Positions 1 through 8,135 of a DNA stretch of 64,000 bases are shown one piece after another. A model generated the notes under the pieces. It did no database searches, was not told the DNA's origin, and saw only the letters and a list, made by a program, of their open reading frames with translations. Source of the stretch: JADMIH01 sp035274425 (GTDB taxonomy: Bacteria > Chloroflexota > Chloroflexia > QHBQ01 > JADMIH01); NCBI GenBank assembly GCA_035274425.1, contig DATEOC010000081.1, positions 1-64,000 on the forward strand, written 5' to 3'. Position numbers and translations under genes: made by a program. The stretch's first letter is position 1. Each line of letters begins with the position of its first letter.

Positions 1-159
1 GTTACTTCCAAGCAAGGCTTGCTTACACGATGGCTATGTTCAATCTTCTCGTTAGCTGGCATGGCTTGCAACCTGATCAAGATGGTAGAACTCATCTTTC
101 TATTGCTCAATTCTCCTTGTGAACTAGCACCATTGGTTCTAAAGCTGTATCCATACGTC

Positions 160-230
160 CAAGCTCGGAGATTCCTCACTCCGTTCGGAATGACACTCTT
201 CTTACGTTTGTTGTTAAACACCCTATAAGA
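160..230. repeat. Palindromic element, right half (copy A)
   Basis: The segment reads as the right arm only (GATTCCTCACTCCGTTCGGA) of an 80-bp palindromic repeat found whole at 7871, 36138, 52361 and 61921. The tail CTCTTCTTAC...TTGTTAAACACCCT is shared with the copy at 36138. No matching left arm is visible upstream, so this copy is truncated or decayed. Positions 1-159 hold nothing else I recognise. Confidence 0.8.
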
Positions 231-260
231 CGGGGCTACGGAAGGCGAACTCGTAAGTTG

Positions 261-266
261 TATAAT
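261..266 (+). promoter_or_regulatory. guaB -10 box
   Basis: Perfect TATAAT. Transcription would begin near 273, downstream of an in-frame TTG at 258, which excludes that codon as the guaB start. No convincing -35 is seen. Confidence 0.6.
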
Positions 267-302
267 AGAGTGCTTACACCCTTACAGGCACAGGAGAAGG
301 CC

Positions 303-1847
303 ATGCCCCGCGCTTCATCAAAAGACAAAGCTGGAACAGAACCAGCTGCGCAGCCTAAACAGTCCTCACCCCGCAACCCACCCTCCGCAATCGAAGAGGA
401 GATAGAGCTTGCGCTCTCTTACGATGACGTGCTGCTCGTCCCGCAGCGCACGTCGGTAGCATCCCGGCGCGATGTCGATACATCGACCCTTCTCTCGCGC
501 AACATCTCACTGCATATCCCTATCGTGAGCGCCAATATGGACACCGTGACCGAGTCCACCATGGCGATAGAGATGGCGCGTCAAGGGGGGATAGGCATTA
601 TCCACCGCTTCCTTACGGTCGAGGTCCAGGCCGCCGAGGTGCAGAAGGTGAAGCGCGCCGAGTCCTTCGTCATCACACAGCCCTATGTGATAAGCCCCGA
701 CCTGACGATTGAGCAAGCCCGCCACGAGATGGAGCGGCGCGACGTGAGCGGCCTCATCGTCGTGGACGACCAGGGGAAGCTGATCGGCCTGGTGTCCGCG
801 CGAGACATCAGGTTCAACCGCAACCCCGATCTCTTCGTGCATGACGTAATGACCCCGCGCCAGAAGCTGATAACAGCCCCCGCCGACATCTCTGTGGAGG
901 AAGCGCAAGACCTTTTCGACAAGCACAAGGTGGAGAAGCTCCCACTGGTCGAGGACGGAGCGGTGGCAGGTCTCATCACCGCTAAGGACCTGACGCACGT
1001 TGGAGGCAGCCCTATCGCCGCCAGGGACAGGCGCGGGAGGCTGCTGGTGGGGGCAGCCATCGGTGTCACAGGAGATGTGATGGAGCGTGCGGAGGCGCTA
1101 CTGGCGGTAGGGACGGATGTGCTGGTGGTGGACGTTGCACACGGCCATTCCGACGCGGTCATAGAAGTAGTAGAGCGATTGAAGGCAAGATGGCCCGATG
1201 TAGAGGTTATAGCGGGTAACGTCGCCACGCCTGAGGGCGCGTACGATCTGATAGAAGCAGGCGTAGATGGTGTGAAAGTAGGAGTTGGACCTGGCTCTAC
1301 CTGCACCACCCGTATCGTCACGGGCGCGGGAGTACCACAATTCTCCGCCGTTCGGGAGTGCGCGGTCGTATGCCAGGCGGCAGGGGTGCCCCTCATCGCG
1401 GATGGGGGCATCAAGGCATCAGGGGACATCACGAAGGCGCTCGCGGCGGGCGCGTCAACGGTGATGCTAGGGGGCCTCCTGGCAGGAACGGACGAAAGCC
1501 CAGGGCAGACCGTTACCCGCCGGGGCCAGCGCTTCAAGACCTACCGGGGCATGGCCTCCCTGAGCGCCTCTACCGCCCGCCGCAAGCGCGAGCGCGAATT
1601 ATCCGACATGGCCCAGCAAGAGGATGACGAGTGGCTGAGCCAGGTCGTGCCGGAGGGGGTAGAGGCGATGGTGCCGTACAGAGGCCCCGTGCGGGAGCTA
1701 CTCTTCCAGCTCGTAGGCGGCCTCCGCAGCGGCATGAGCTATAGCAATGCCCACAACCTCAAAGAGTTATGGGCCAACGCCCGCTTCCGTCGCATAACCC
1801 CCTCCGGCCTGCGCGAGAGCGGGGCGCATGATGTTGTGCTAGACTAA
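303..1847 (+). CDS. guaB: IMP dehydrogenase
   Basis: Oxidises IMP to XMP with NAD+, the committed cytosolic step of guanine nucleotide synthesis. The 514-residue protein has the usual order: TIM-barrel start (ELALSYDDVLLVPQRTSV), two CBS domains at about residues 135-250, then the barrel with the active-site loop GPGSTCTTRIV, whose catalytic Cys is residue 334, followed by the flap and the GMSY tail. The ATG at 303 is preceded by AGGAGAAGG, and the -10 box at 261 rules out starts further upstream. The first 40 residues (Pro/Ala/Ser-rich) form an extra N-terminal tail not needed by the family. Single-gene unit by spacing. Confidence 0.97.
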   Translation: MPRASSKDKAGTEPAAQPKQSSPRNPPSAIEEEIELALSYDDVLLVPQRTSVASRRDVDTSTLLSRNISLHIPIVSANMDTVTESTMAIEMARQGGIGIIHRFLTVEVQAAEVQKVKRAESFVITQPYVISPDLTIEQARHEMERRDVSGLIVVDDQGKLIGLVSARDIRFNRNPDLFVHDVMTPRQKLITAPADISVEEAQDLFDKHKVEKLPLVEDGAVAGLITAKDLTHVGGSPIAARDRRGRLLVGAAIGVTGDVMERAEALLAVGTDVLVVDVAHGHSDAVIEVVERLKARWPDVEVIAGNVATPEGAYDLIEAGVDGVKVGVGPGSTCTTRIVTGAGVPQFSAVRECAVVCQAAGVPLIADGGIKASGDITKALAAGASTVMLGGLLAGTDESPGQTVTRRGQRFKTYRGMASLSASTARRKRERELSDMAQQEDDEWLSQVVPEGVEAMVPYRGPVRELLFQLVGGLRSGMSYSNAHNLKELWANARFRRITPSGLRESGAHDVVLD

Positions 1848-1926
1848 GAACTGATTCCAAACCCCCTTGGGGACGCTCTCATGTTGGCTGCTCCAGGATA
1901 GACTTACTTTCATATGGAGGCGAATC

Positions 1927-3258
1927 ATGGATGTACACCTCGAAGCCATCAAGTTCAATCACGATCCCGCGTCCGCGACGTTGGACGCTATAAATATCCG
2001 CAAGAACGCAACAGAAGAAGTGCCCGTTCCAGAGTGGCGACGCGGTTCCAATTCTATCCCTGAGGATTCAGTCGCAGCTTATTCCATACGGGACCGAATG
2101 GGGCACAAGCTAACGATTCAAGCACAATTTAGCCGAGAAGCCAGCTCAAACATTCCAGAGACAATATGGATACGAGCTATGGACCCAGAGTTCTACCCAA
2201 ATGGCGATATCGGGCTGGCGCCAGGGGTCTCTACGACTCAGGAGTCTCAACGGCGCGGGTGTGCGTGGGTCTTCTCCTGGTTTTTCTGGCTTATTATACG
2301 TGGTCTAATCGGAAGCGGCATTCTCGGCGATGTCGTCGCAAAGCAGGTCAGGTTTAGAGCTGATAACCTGACAGAATTCGAGACATTTGAGCTAGATTTT
2401 GACATGATTGGACGGGGAATTGATGTCGGGACTACAACCTGGCTTTGGCAGTACCGTGTCTCATCAAGTGACCGCTGGACAACATTTGATGTAAGCAGGC
2501 ATAAGATATATGCGCTCTTAGCCACGCCTGGAAGCCCCTGGCAGCAGAGTGGTTTCCCCACTAATAGACAACTTCCCTGGACTGAAGTTCTGGATTATGC
2601 TACCAATTGGGCCCGCAGGGCTCGCACAGTTGACGATGTAGCCACTCGTATTACTCAGTCCATAAACCGTATTGGACCATCAATCCTAAGGTACGATTGT
2701 GAGAGCACAATTGGTATCCCGAACTACTCTACACGGTACACTATTGATCCATTTCAGTGCACCAAATTCCTAGAGCGACTTCGCGGCGGTCCTGGTAACG
2801 GTCCTCACGTCAACTGTGATGATTGTGCTGCTGCCGTCACGACATTTTCGAATGTGCTCGGCTGCGAGCTCTCGACGGCGGTGATAGGCAATTTTGGCAG
2901 TACCGGCGGTCCACAAGGCGAATTTTACCTGAATCCAATTCGGGTAATTGGATACGACGGCTGGCAAATTCCCGGTGATCCAAGACCTTCTACCCACGGC
3001 GATTGTCTTGCCCTCATTTTGTATTTTGAATATCACAATGTGGCCTGGACGGGAGCTTGCACGGAGAGCGATCAGGTTTTCGATGCCTGTCTAGAGGTAG
3101 AAGAAACTCCAGGCAGTCTCCGGCCACTTGTGCCAACCAATATGACCTTTGGGGTTGAAGGTGATGGCAATTACCGAGATAAGGTAGCACGTATTGGTCA
3201 GCGAGGATCATTCCAACCGAATCCGGATCGGGCTACTCGCGAGTGGACAATAGTTTAG
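1927..3258 (+). CDS. Orphan protein with transglutaminase-like Cys-His-Asp pattern
   Basis: 443 residues, start chosen at the ATG behind GGAGGCG. I do not recognise a named family. The C-terminal half has NCDDCAAAVTTF (Cys297), FEYHNVAW (His370) and VFDACLEVEE (Asp386), spaced like the Cys-His-Asp triad of the transglutaminase/papain-like fold. A short hydrophobic stretch (FSWFFWLIIRGLIGSGIL) lies near residue 115. There is no signal peptide. The gene is visibly richer in A+T than guaB and has no functional neighbour, which suggests acquisition by transfer. A peptidase, amidase or inactive structural role are all possible. The fold call is inference from three short motifs. Confidence 0.6.
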   Translation: MDVHLEAIKFNHDPASATLDAINIRKNATEEVPVPEWRRGSNSIPEDSVAAYSIRDRMGHKLTIQAQFSREASSNIPETIWIRAMDPEFYPNGDIGLAPGVSTTQESQRRGCAWVFSWFFWLIIRGLIGSGILGDVVAKQVRFRADNLTEFETFELDFDMIGRGIDVGTTTWLWQYRVSSSDRWTTFDVSRHKIYALLATPGSPWQQSGFPTNRQLPWTEVLDYATNWARRARTVDDVATRITQSINRIGPSILRYDCESTIGIPNYSTRYTIDPFQCTKFLERLRGGPGNGPHVNCDDCAAAVTTFSNVLGCELSTAVIGNFGSTGGPQGEFYLNPIRVIGYDGWQIPGDPRPSTHGDCLALILYFEYHNVAWTGACTESDQVFDACLEVEETPGSLRPLVPTNMTFGVEGDGNYRDKVARIGQRGSFQPNPDRATREWTIV

Positions 3259-3327
3259 ACCCTGGCGCAACGCCCTAAGGTCATGAACGTGCTCCAAGCC
3301 ATGTAGTCCAAAGATAGAGAAGACAAA

Positions 3328-3346
3328 AGCCCTCGGTCTGAGGGCT
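3328..3346. terminator. Hairpin terminator between convergent genes
   Basis: AGCCCTC-GGTCT-GAGGGCT, a 7-bp stem extended by A-T pairs. On the minus strand it is followed by a TTTTG run, fitting the padR transcript; it can also end the upstream plus-strand gene. Confidence 0.75.
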
Positions 3347-3382
3347 TCTTAGCTAATGTAGAGATTATACTTTCTGATCAGA

Positions 3383-4132
3383 TCAGGACTCTCGCACCTC
3401 ATCCTCGTGCGCTGTCTGCTGAGTATGGCTATCAGGGCGCGATGGCTGGCTTGACGCCCCCTGGGCGATAATCTCGCGAATCTCGTTCTGCGCCTTTTCG
3501 AGCGCCAACCGAGCGCGGCGTACTGTGTCTGGGTCTCCACCGTGCATAACGGAATGCACTCCACCTCGAACCGTGCGAATTAAGTCGTGCAGAGCGTCGT
3601 GCAGGAACTTCAGCTCGTGGCGGCTGACGTTGGCCGGCGTCTGGTCGGCGAAGCGAGACCAGAAGTGTTGCACGTGCTCGGCGTGCCCCTCCAGCTCGGC
3701 ACGGCCTTCATCCGTAAGCTGGTATGTCCTGCGCTCACCTTTCTGGTCGGCGCGCACTAACCCCAGGTCGTCCAGGTACTGCAACGTAGGGTAGAGCGTG
3801 CCGGGGCTGGGAGCATACTGGCCTCGCGTCCTCTCCTCCAGCTGCTTGATAATGTCGTAACCGTGCTTCGGTCCATCGCGTAGTACATCTAAGATGATGT
3901 AGCGGAGCAGGCCCCGCTCAAGCCTATCTTTGCGGCCCCCTGGCTCGTCTTGCGAGCCTCGGCCCCAGGACCCCGCTCCACCCCATCGACCAAACTCAGG
4001 CCATTCCTCTGAATGGCCGTGGCGGCCATGACGGCCAGACCATCGCCCGCGTTCGTGTCTCAGATGATGCCATGCCCCGTGCCCTCGCTCGTGGCTCGTG
4101 CCATGTGCATCGTGTAACTTATCTTCTCTCAT
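3383..4132 (-). CDS. PadR-family transcriptional regulator with His-rich N terminus
   Basis: A 249-residue cytosolic repressor-type protein. The PadR winged helix spans about residues 72-150, with the diagnostic LRDGPKHGYDIIKQLEE, SPGTLYPTLQYLDDLGLV and GERRTYQLTDEGR. A C-terminal helical region follows for dimerisation. The start at 4132 has AAGGAGGG upstream. Residues 1-40 contain ten histidines mixed with Arg and Gly, an unusual extension that could bind metal ions. A 14-bp palindrome at 4164-4177 in the upstream region is a candidate operator, so autorepression is likely. The usual partner, a transporter gene, is not adjacent. Ligand unknown. Confidence 0.9.
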   Translation of the reverse strand: MREDKLHDAHGTSHERGHGAWHHLRHERGRWSGRHGRHGHSEEWPEFGRWGGAGSWGRGSQDEPGGRKDRLERGLLRYIILDVLRDGPKHGYDIIKQLEERTRGQYAPSPGTLYPTLQYLDDLGLVRADQKGERRTYQLTDEGRAELEGHAEHVQHFWSRFADQTPANVSRHELKFLHDALHDLIRTVRGGVHSVMHGGDPDTVRRARLALEKAQNEIREIIAQGASSQPSRPDSHTQQTAHEDEVRES

Positions 4133-4163
4133 TTTTTCCCTCCTTATTCTATCTTGATATAGC

Positions 4164-4177
4164 AAAGATATATCTTT
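4164..4177. promoter_or_regulatory. Candidate PadR operator
   Basis: Perfect palindrome AAAGATATATCTTT, 32 bp upstream of the padR start codon in the promoter region. PadR proteins commonly autorepress through AT-rich dyads; the assignment is inferred from position and symmetry. Confidence 0.5.
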
Positions 4178-4250
4178 AGTGTTACTATACAACAACCAAA
4201 GCTTCGTGTCAAGACCTTTTTGCGGCGAATCTCTACCAAAATCTGCGGGA

Positions 4251-4293
4251 AAATAAGAAGGAGGTTCGGTGCAACCGAACCTCCTTCTTATTT
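4251..4293 (-). terminator. Terminator of the uracil-DNA glycosylase gene
   Basis: Perfect 20-bp stem (arms 4251-4270 and 4274-4293) with a 3-nt loop, starting 10 nt after the stop codon on the minus strand and ending in a T-rich arm. Its symmetry would allow use on either strand. Confidence 0.85.
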
Positions 4294-4303
4294 TCCTTCC
4301 AAG

Positions 4304-5026
4304 TCAGCCTAGCCTTGCTGCGATTGCAGCGAAGTCGGCTGCTGCCTGGCTCCTGATGCGGTCATACGCTTCATCCTGCTGGCGCATGATATACGAAGGG
4401 TGGTAGGTCATCAAGACCTGGCTCGACTCCATCCCTTCTATCGGTAGCCCGAACGGCAGCCACTGGCCCCGCTCCCTGGTCATTTGCACGTCGCGACCTA
4501 ACATCGCTTTGGCAGCTACTGCTCCCAGGCAGCAGACTATCTCCGGTTTGAGTATCTCAAGCTCACCCGTTCGCCAGATCGCGCACGCCTTGATCTCCGG
4601 CACGCGAGGTGGCCTGTTGGTGACGCGATTGCCGGTGCGGTTCGTTGGGCGCGACTTGACTGTATTGGTTATCCAGATGTCCTCGCGCTTGATCCCCGCT
4701 TCATCGAGCAGGGAATTCAGCACCTGTCCGGCCCTACCTACGAAGGGGCGGCCCGCCTTGTCCTCCCCTTCACCCGGAGCTTCCCCTATGATGAGCAGGC
4801 GCGCTGTGGGCGAGCCTTCCCCGAAGACGACATGCGTGTGCGTAGCGCACAGGTCGCACCGGCAGCATCGCAGCGCCACCTCTCTAAGGGCAGCGAGAGC
4901 CGTCGCCTTGTCGGCATAGTAGGCGTCTCCTGCTGCTTGCTGAGGTGTATCCGCAAGCATATCGTCATGGGGGACGACTATCTCGTCTACATTCGTGTGC
5001 GTATGCGGTTGCGCTACCTTAGGCAT
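4304..5026 (-). CDS. Uracil-DNA glycosylase, family 4 (iron-sulfur)
   Basis: Removes uracil from DNA to start base-excision repair. The 240-residue protein has the family 4 motif GEAPGEGEDKAGRPFVG at residues 81-97 and the second active-site motif YHPSYIM near 208. Four cysteines fit the [4Fe-4S] ligands of this family: Cys57 and Cys60 (CRCDLC), Cys148, and Cys165, with 16 residues between the last two. The N-terminal 40 residues are a poorly conserved tail. GGGAGGGG precedes the ATG. Bacterial family 4 enzymes are often annotated as phage-polymerase-related proteins. The gene stands alone between padR and a divergent Nudix gene; a dCTP deaminase, which makes dUMP precursors, lies 2.2 kb away. 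Confidence 0.93.
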   Translation of the reverse strand: MPKVAQPHTHTNVDEIVVPHDDMLADTPQQAAGDAYYADKATALAALREVALRCCRCDLCATHTHVVFGEGSPTARLLIIGEAPGEGEDKAGRPFVGRAGQVLNSLLDEAGIKREDIWITNTVKSRPTNRTGNRVTNRPPRVPEIKACAIWRTGELEILKPEIVCCLGAVAAKAMLGRDVQMTRERGQWLPFGLPIEGMESSQVLMTYHPSYIMRQQDEAYDRIRSQAAADFAAIAARLG

Positions 5027-5132
5027 CTTTTACCCCTCCCAACGAAAGTACGACCTTCGGCTCATAGATAACAGATTCGGCTTGATAATGCAAGCAGCCC
5101 GCTACAGGACCTCAGGGTGAGGTAGCCTTCCC

Positions 5133-5213
5133 GTAGGGGCAGGTCCCCCTGCCTGCCCTGGTATAGAGCACACAGACTATCGCGAACAACGCAGGCAGGG
5201 GGACCTGCCCCAC
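5133..5213. repeat. Inverted repeat, GTAGGGGCAGGT family
   Basis: Left arm from 5133 (GTAGGGGCAGGTCCCCCTGC) and right arm ending at 5213 are near-perfect complements, separated by about 33 nt. A left-arm-only relative lies at 18340-18366, and a shorter related dyad at 58733-58772. It sits between divergent genes, so it is not a simple terminator. Confidence 0.8.
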
Positions 5214-5253
5214 CCCCACATTGCATCCCGATGTTGCGTCTGCCAGTTATCTG

Positions 5254-5259
5254 TATAAT
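5254..5259 (+). promoter_or_regulatory. Nudix gene -10 box
   Basis: Perfect TATAAT 40 nt upstream of the ATG at 5299. The best -35-like hexamer (TTGCGT, 5234) is only 14 nt away, so the -35 is uncertain. Confidence 0.5.
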
Positions 5260-5298
5260 AGGGGGAACTTCGAGCATAGATTAGATTGGAGACTTCAC

Positions 5299-5889
5299 AT
5301 GGCTATTGAGCCGGAAAAGGGACTTACCAAAGAGACTGTATACGATGGCAAGCTGTTCAAGGTGATAAAGGAGAAGGTGCGCCTCGCGAATGGCAGTGAG
5401 CGCCCAAGAGAGATAGTAGTGCACCCTGGGGCCGTCGCCCTGGTGGTCGTGGACAACGATGAGAAGCTTATCCTCGTGCGGCAGTACCGCCGTGCTGCTG
5501 ATCGCGTGCTCCTGGAGATACCTGCCGGGACGCGCGAGCCTGGGGAAGACTCCGAGGCTTGCGCCCGCCGAGAGCTGGTAGAGGAAACGGGCTACGAAGC
5601 AGCAAATGTGAGGCACCTCGGAGGCTTCTATTCCGCGCCGGGATTCTGCACTGAGTTCCTGGAATGCTACCTGATGACCGGCCTCAAAGAGAAAAAAGGC
5701 ATGGCCGATGACGATGAAAACATCGAGATCGAGCGCCTTAGTACGGACGAAGCCTTGCGAGCCATTGAGCGCGGCGAAATCTCCGACGCGAAATCGATAT
5801 GCGGAATATTGATGTGGAAGAATCTGGTGCGTGATGGACGAAGGACGAAAGACGAAGGACGAAAGACGATCCCTATTTCTAACTTCTAA
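5299..5889 (+). CDS. Nudix hydrolase, ADP-ribose pyrophosphatase type
   Basis: Predicted to hydrolyse ADP-ribose or related nucleoside diphosphate sugars to AMP and sugar phosphate. The Nudix box is intact at residues 77-99: G-x5-E-x7-REL-VEETGY. The protein also has the NudF-type FYSAPGFCTE segment and the VRQYRRAADRVLLEIPAG lead-in. The start at 5299 follows GGAG; transcription from the TATAAT at 5254 excludes earlier starts. The natural fold ends near residue 177. The last ~18 residues (RDGRRTKDEGRKTIPISNF) are translated from a heptanucleotide repeat array that continues past the stop, so the C terminus has been rewritten by the repeat. Confidence 0.93.
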   Translation: MAIEPEKGLTKETVYDGKLFKVIKEKVRLANGSERPREIVVHPGAVALVVVDNDEKLILVRQYRRAADRVLLEIPAGTREPGEDSEACARRELVEETGYEAANVRHLGGFYSAPGFCTEFLECYLMTGLKEKKGMADDDENIEIERLSTDEALRAIERGEISDAKSICGILMWKNLVRDGRRTKDEGRKTIPISNF

Positions 5890-5930
5890 CTTCTAACTTC
5901 TAACTTCTTTGAACTTTGAACTTTGAACTA
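5834..5930. repeat. Heptanucleotide array overlapping the Nudix 3' end
   Basis: Three classes follow one another with a 7-nt period: GACGAAG/GACGAAA (x4), CTTCTAA (x4) and GAACTTT (x3). The first part is coding, the rest lies between the Nudix and glycosyltransferase genes. Confidence 0.9.
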
Positions 5931-5950
5931 AGCAATAGGAGGGTTATGGG

Positions 5951-7186
5951 ATGAAGGTCTTGATGCTGTCCTGGGAGTACACGCCGCATATCGTTGGGGG
6001 ACTGGGGGCGCACGTGGTTGACATCGTGCCTGAGCTAGTGGCCGATGGCGTAGAGGTGCATCTGGTAGTGCCGCGCCTAGGAGGTGGAGAGTTCACCGAG
6101 CCGCTGCCGATGCCCGATGGTAGCCCCGCTACCAACGGCAGCCGCGTCTACCGCGTCGATCCGTCAGGTATGCAAGGCGACTTCTTCACCAATACCTGGC
6201 ACGATAACATTCAGGTAGAGAGCTTCTGCGCCCAACTGATTAGGCACGAAGGCGGCTTCGACCTGATCCACGACCACGATTGGCTGAGCGGCTTCGCGGC
6301 CATTGCCCTCAAGCATAATTACCGACTCCCCCTTCTCTCAACCATACACGCTACAGAGATGGGGCGCAACCAGGGCAAACTGTACGGGGAGATGCAACGC
6401 TCGATACACATGGCCGAGTGGTGGTTGACCTTCGAGTCGTGGCGTATCGTCACTTGCAGCCAGTATATGGCGTGGGAGGTACAGACCTACTTTGGCGCGC
6501 CCCGGGAGAAGATAACCGTGATACCAAATGGCGTCGACCCCAGGCGCTTCGATGCATTGCGAGGGCTTGACCTTGCCTCGTTCCGAGCCGCGTACGCCAG
6601 GCCGGACCAGCCTATTGTTTATTATGTAGGGCGGATGGTGCCGCAGAAGGGCTTGCAGGTGATAGTGGAGGCCGCGCCGTACGTTCTGCGAGAATGGCCT
6701 GGGGTAAAGTTCGTCCTTGCGGGCGGAGGGAGTGGATATACCAACGAGCTTCGTGCAAAAGCTCTCGAGCTTGGTGTGGCTAATAATATAATCTTTCCAG
6801 GACGGGTGTCCGATGAAGTGCGCGACGGGCTGTTCAAAGTAGCAGATGCAGCGGTCTTTCCAAGTATCTACGAGCCATTCGGCATCGTAGCCCTGGAAGC
6901 GATGGCGGCGGGAACGCCCGTCATCGTGAGCGACGTCGGGGGCCTGTCGGAGGTGGTAGACCTGCACGAGACAGGCATCAAGGTCTACCCTGACGACCCG
7001 CAGTCGCTCGCCTGGGGCATCCTGCACACGTTGAAGCACCCTGACTGGTCTCACCGGAGAGCGCGCAACGCCGACCGGGTAGTGCGTGAGCAGTTCAACT
7101 GGAGCCTGATCGCCGACAAGACGTTGGACGTGTACAAACAGGTGGTCGCAGAAGCGAAGGCAGGGGATTGGGCGTACAAAGTTTAG
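5951..7186 (+). CDS. Glycosyltransferase family 4 (glycogen synthase-like)
   Basis: A GT-B retaining glycosyltransferase of 411 residues. The N-terminal Rossmann domain opens with MLSWEYTPHIVGGLGAHV, the nucleotide-sugar loop of glycogen/starch-synthase-like enzymes. The C-terminal domain has YVGRMVPQKGL and EPFGIVALEAMAAGTPVIVS with the conserved E-x7-E. The substrate cannot be fixed: glycogen/maltose synthesis or a sugar-lipid acceptor are possible. Start at 5951, with AGGAGGG upstream. A short ATG-GGA-TGA precedes it at 5946 and is probably chance. It is followed 15 nt later by dCTP deaminase, probably in the same transcript. Confidence 0.92.
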   Translation: MKVLMLSWEYTPHIVGGLGAHVVDIVPELVADGVEVHLVVPRLGGGEFTEPLPMPDGSPATNGSRVYRVDPSGMQGDFFTNTWHDNIQVESFCAQLIRHEGGFDLIHDHDWLSGFAAIALKHNYRLPLLSTIHATEMGRNQGKLYGEMQRSIHMAEWWLTFESWRIVTCSQYMAWEVQTYFGAPREKITVIPNGVDPRRFDALRGLDLASFRAAYARPDQPIVYYVGRMVPQKGLQVIVEAAPYVLREWPGVKFVLAGGGSGYTNELRAKALELGVANNIIFPGRVSDEVRDGLFKVADAAVFPSIYEPFGIVALEAMAAGTPVIVSDVGGLSEVVDLHETGIKVYPDDPQSLAWGILHTLKHPDWSHRRARNADRVVREQFNWSLIADKTLDVYKQVVAEAKAGDWAYKV

Positions 7187-7201
7187 AGGGGGAACTTAGA
7201 A

Positions 7202-7831
7202 ATGCTTTTGTCAGACAAGCGGATCAAGGAAGAGATCGAAAATGGGAACCTGATCATTGAGCCGTTCGAGCCGCGCCAGCTTGGTACGAATTCTTATGAC
7301 GTGCGGCTCGGCCCTTACTTTTTCATCCCCAACCACAATATGACCACCGTCAATTTCACCGACGAAGAAGATGCCAGCTCCTTCTGGCTGGGGCCGTATT
7401 ACGCCGAGGACGGCTTCATCAACATCAGGCCTGGCGACACCATCCTGGCGCACACAGAGGAGGTCGTAGGGGGGCGCAACGGCTTCACCACATCCATGCG
7501 GGCGCGCTCCAGCATCGGGCGGTCGTGCCTCTCCGTATGCAAGTGCGCAGGGGTAGGCGACGTTGGCTACATCTCCAAGTGGACTATGGAAATATCGAAC
7601 CACAGCCACGCCACAGCCTCTCTCCCTGTGGGCCTGCGAGTCGCGCAAATCCTCTTCTACGAAGTGGGCGAGACCCTTCGCCAGTACGGCGGCAAGTACG
7701 GCTCCTGGAAAGACTGGTCGCCAAAGGATATGCTTCCGAAGCTGTACCGCGATTATGACCTCGGCAGTGTTGGCCCCAACCGCACAGTCCGCCGCAACGG
7801 CGTCGACTCGCTAGTTGCGAGTAACCGGTGA
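7202..7831 (+). CDS. dcd: dCTP deaminase (dUTPase-like fold)
   Basis: Converts dCTP to dUTP (or directly to dUMP if bifunctional) for thymidylate synthesis. The 209-residue protein has the family start LLSDKRIKEEIENG and EPFEPRQLGTNSYDVRLG, the phosphate-binding MRARSSIGR, and the catalytic-Glu strand WTMEISNHSHATASLPVG. The C-terminal YGGKYG glycine loop closes on the nucleotide. AGGGGGAA precedes the ATG. The last ~20 residues (after NRTVRRNG) are a non-conserved tail. Confidence 0.93.
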   Translation: MLLSDKRIKEEIENGNLIIEPFEPRQLGTNSYDVRLGPYFFIPNHNMTTVNFTDEEDASSFWLGPYYAEDGFINIRPGDTILAHTEEVVGGRNGFTTSMRARSSIGRSCLSVCKCAGVGDVGYISKWTMEISNHSHATASLPVGLRVAQILFYEVGETLRQYGGKYGSWKDWSPKDMLPKLYRDYDLGSVGPNRTVRRNGVDSLVASNR

Positions 7832-7870
7832 GCAGGAGTAGTAGCATAAAGCAAAGCGACAATATGTACT

Positions 7871-7954
7871 TGTCATTCCGAACGGAGTGAGGAATCAAAA
7901 AATCTAACCACAACATCCGAGCTCGGAGATTCCTCACTCCGTTCGGAATGACAA
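7871..7954. repeat. Palindromic element (copy B)
   Basis: Complete copy: left arm TGTCATTCCGAACGGAGTGA and right arm TCACTCCGTTCGGAATGACA enclose an A-rich centre. It lies in the 304-nt space between dcd and the zinc-finger gene. Confidence 0.9.
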
Positions 7955-8010
7955 GTTGAAGTGTACAGTTCTTAATCGCAGTCGCTGCCACTCACATCTA
8001 TCAGCCCTCC

Positions 8011-8050
8011 TCACGCATCACGTTTCACGCATTATCGTCTATCGTCCGCC
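8011..8050. repeat. Heptanucleotide array
   Basis: ACGCATC/ACGTTTC units followed by ATCGTCT units, 7-nt period. Same classes recur at 41523-41653 and 59467-59496. Confidence 0.75.
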
Positions 8051-8135
8051 ACCAACTTTGGCAACATGGCGTCGTTGTGTTAGACTCATGCTGTGAGAGT
8101 GCAACTTCCTAAAGAAATGAGCTATTGAAGGCTGT

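Noticed and set aside
19..228. Short plus-strand frame of 69 codons at the window start
   Set aside because: Its 3' half is the palindromic element arm, and it has no ribosome site or protein-like features.
683..1537. Long minus-strand frame opposite guaB (284 codons)
   Set aside because: Shadow of the guaB codon pattern; guaB is certain on the plus strand, and the antisense peptide is Ser/Thr/Pro-rich without domains.
5946..5953. ATG-GGA-TGA minimal frame before the glycosyltransferase as a regulatory micro-ORF
   Set aside because: Too short to judge, and the ribosome site position fits the ATG at 5951 about as well; probably chance.
7871..7954. Palindromic element as a simple terminator
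   Set aside because: It occurs between genes in any orientation and in the middle of spacers, with no T-run, and covaries as a repeat family.
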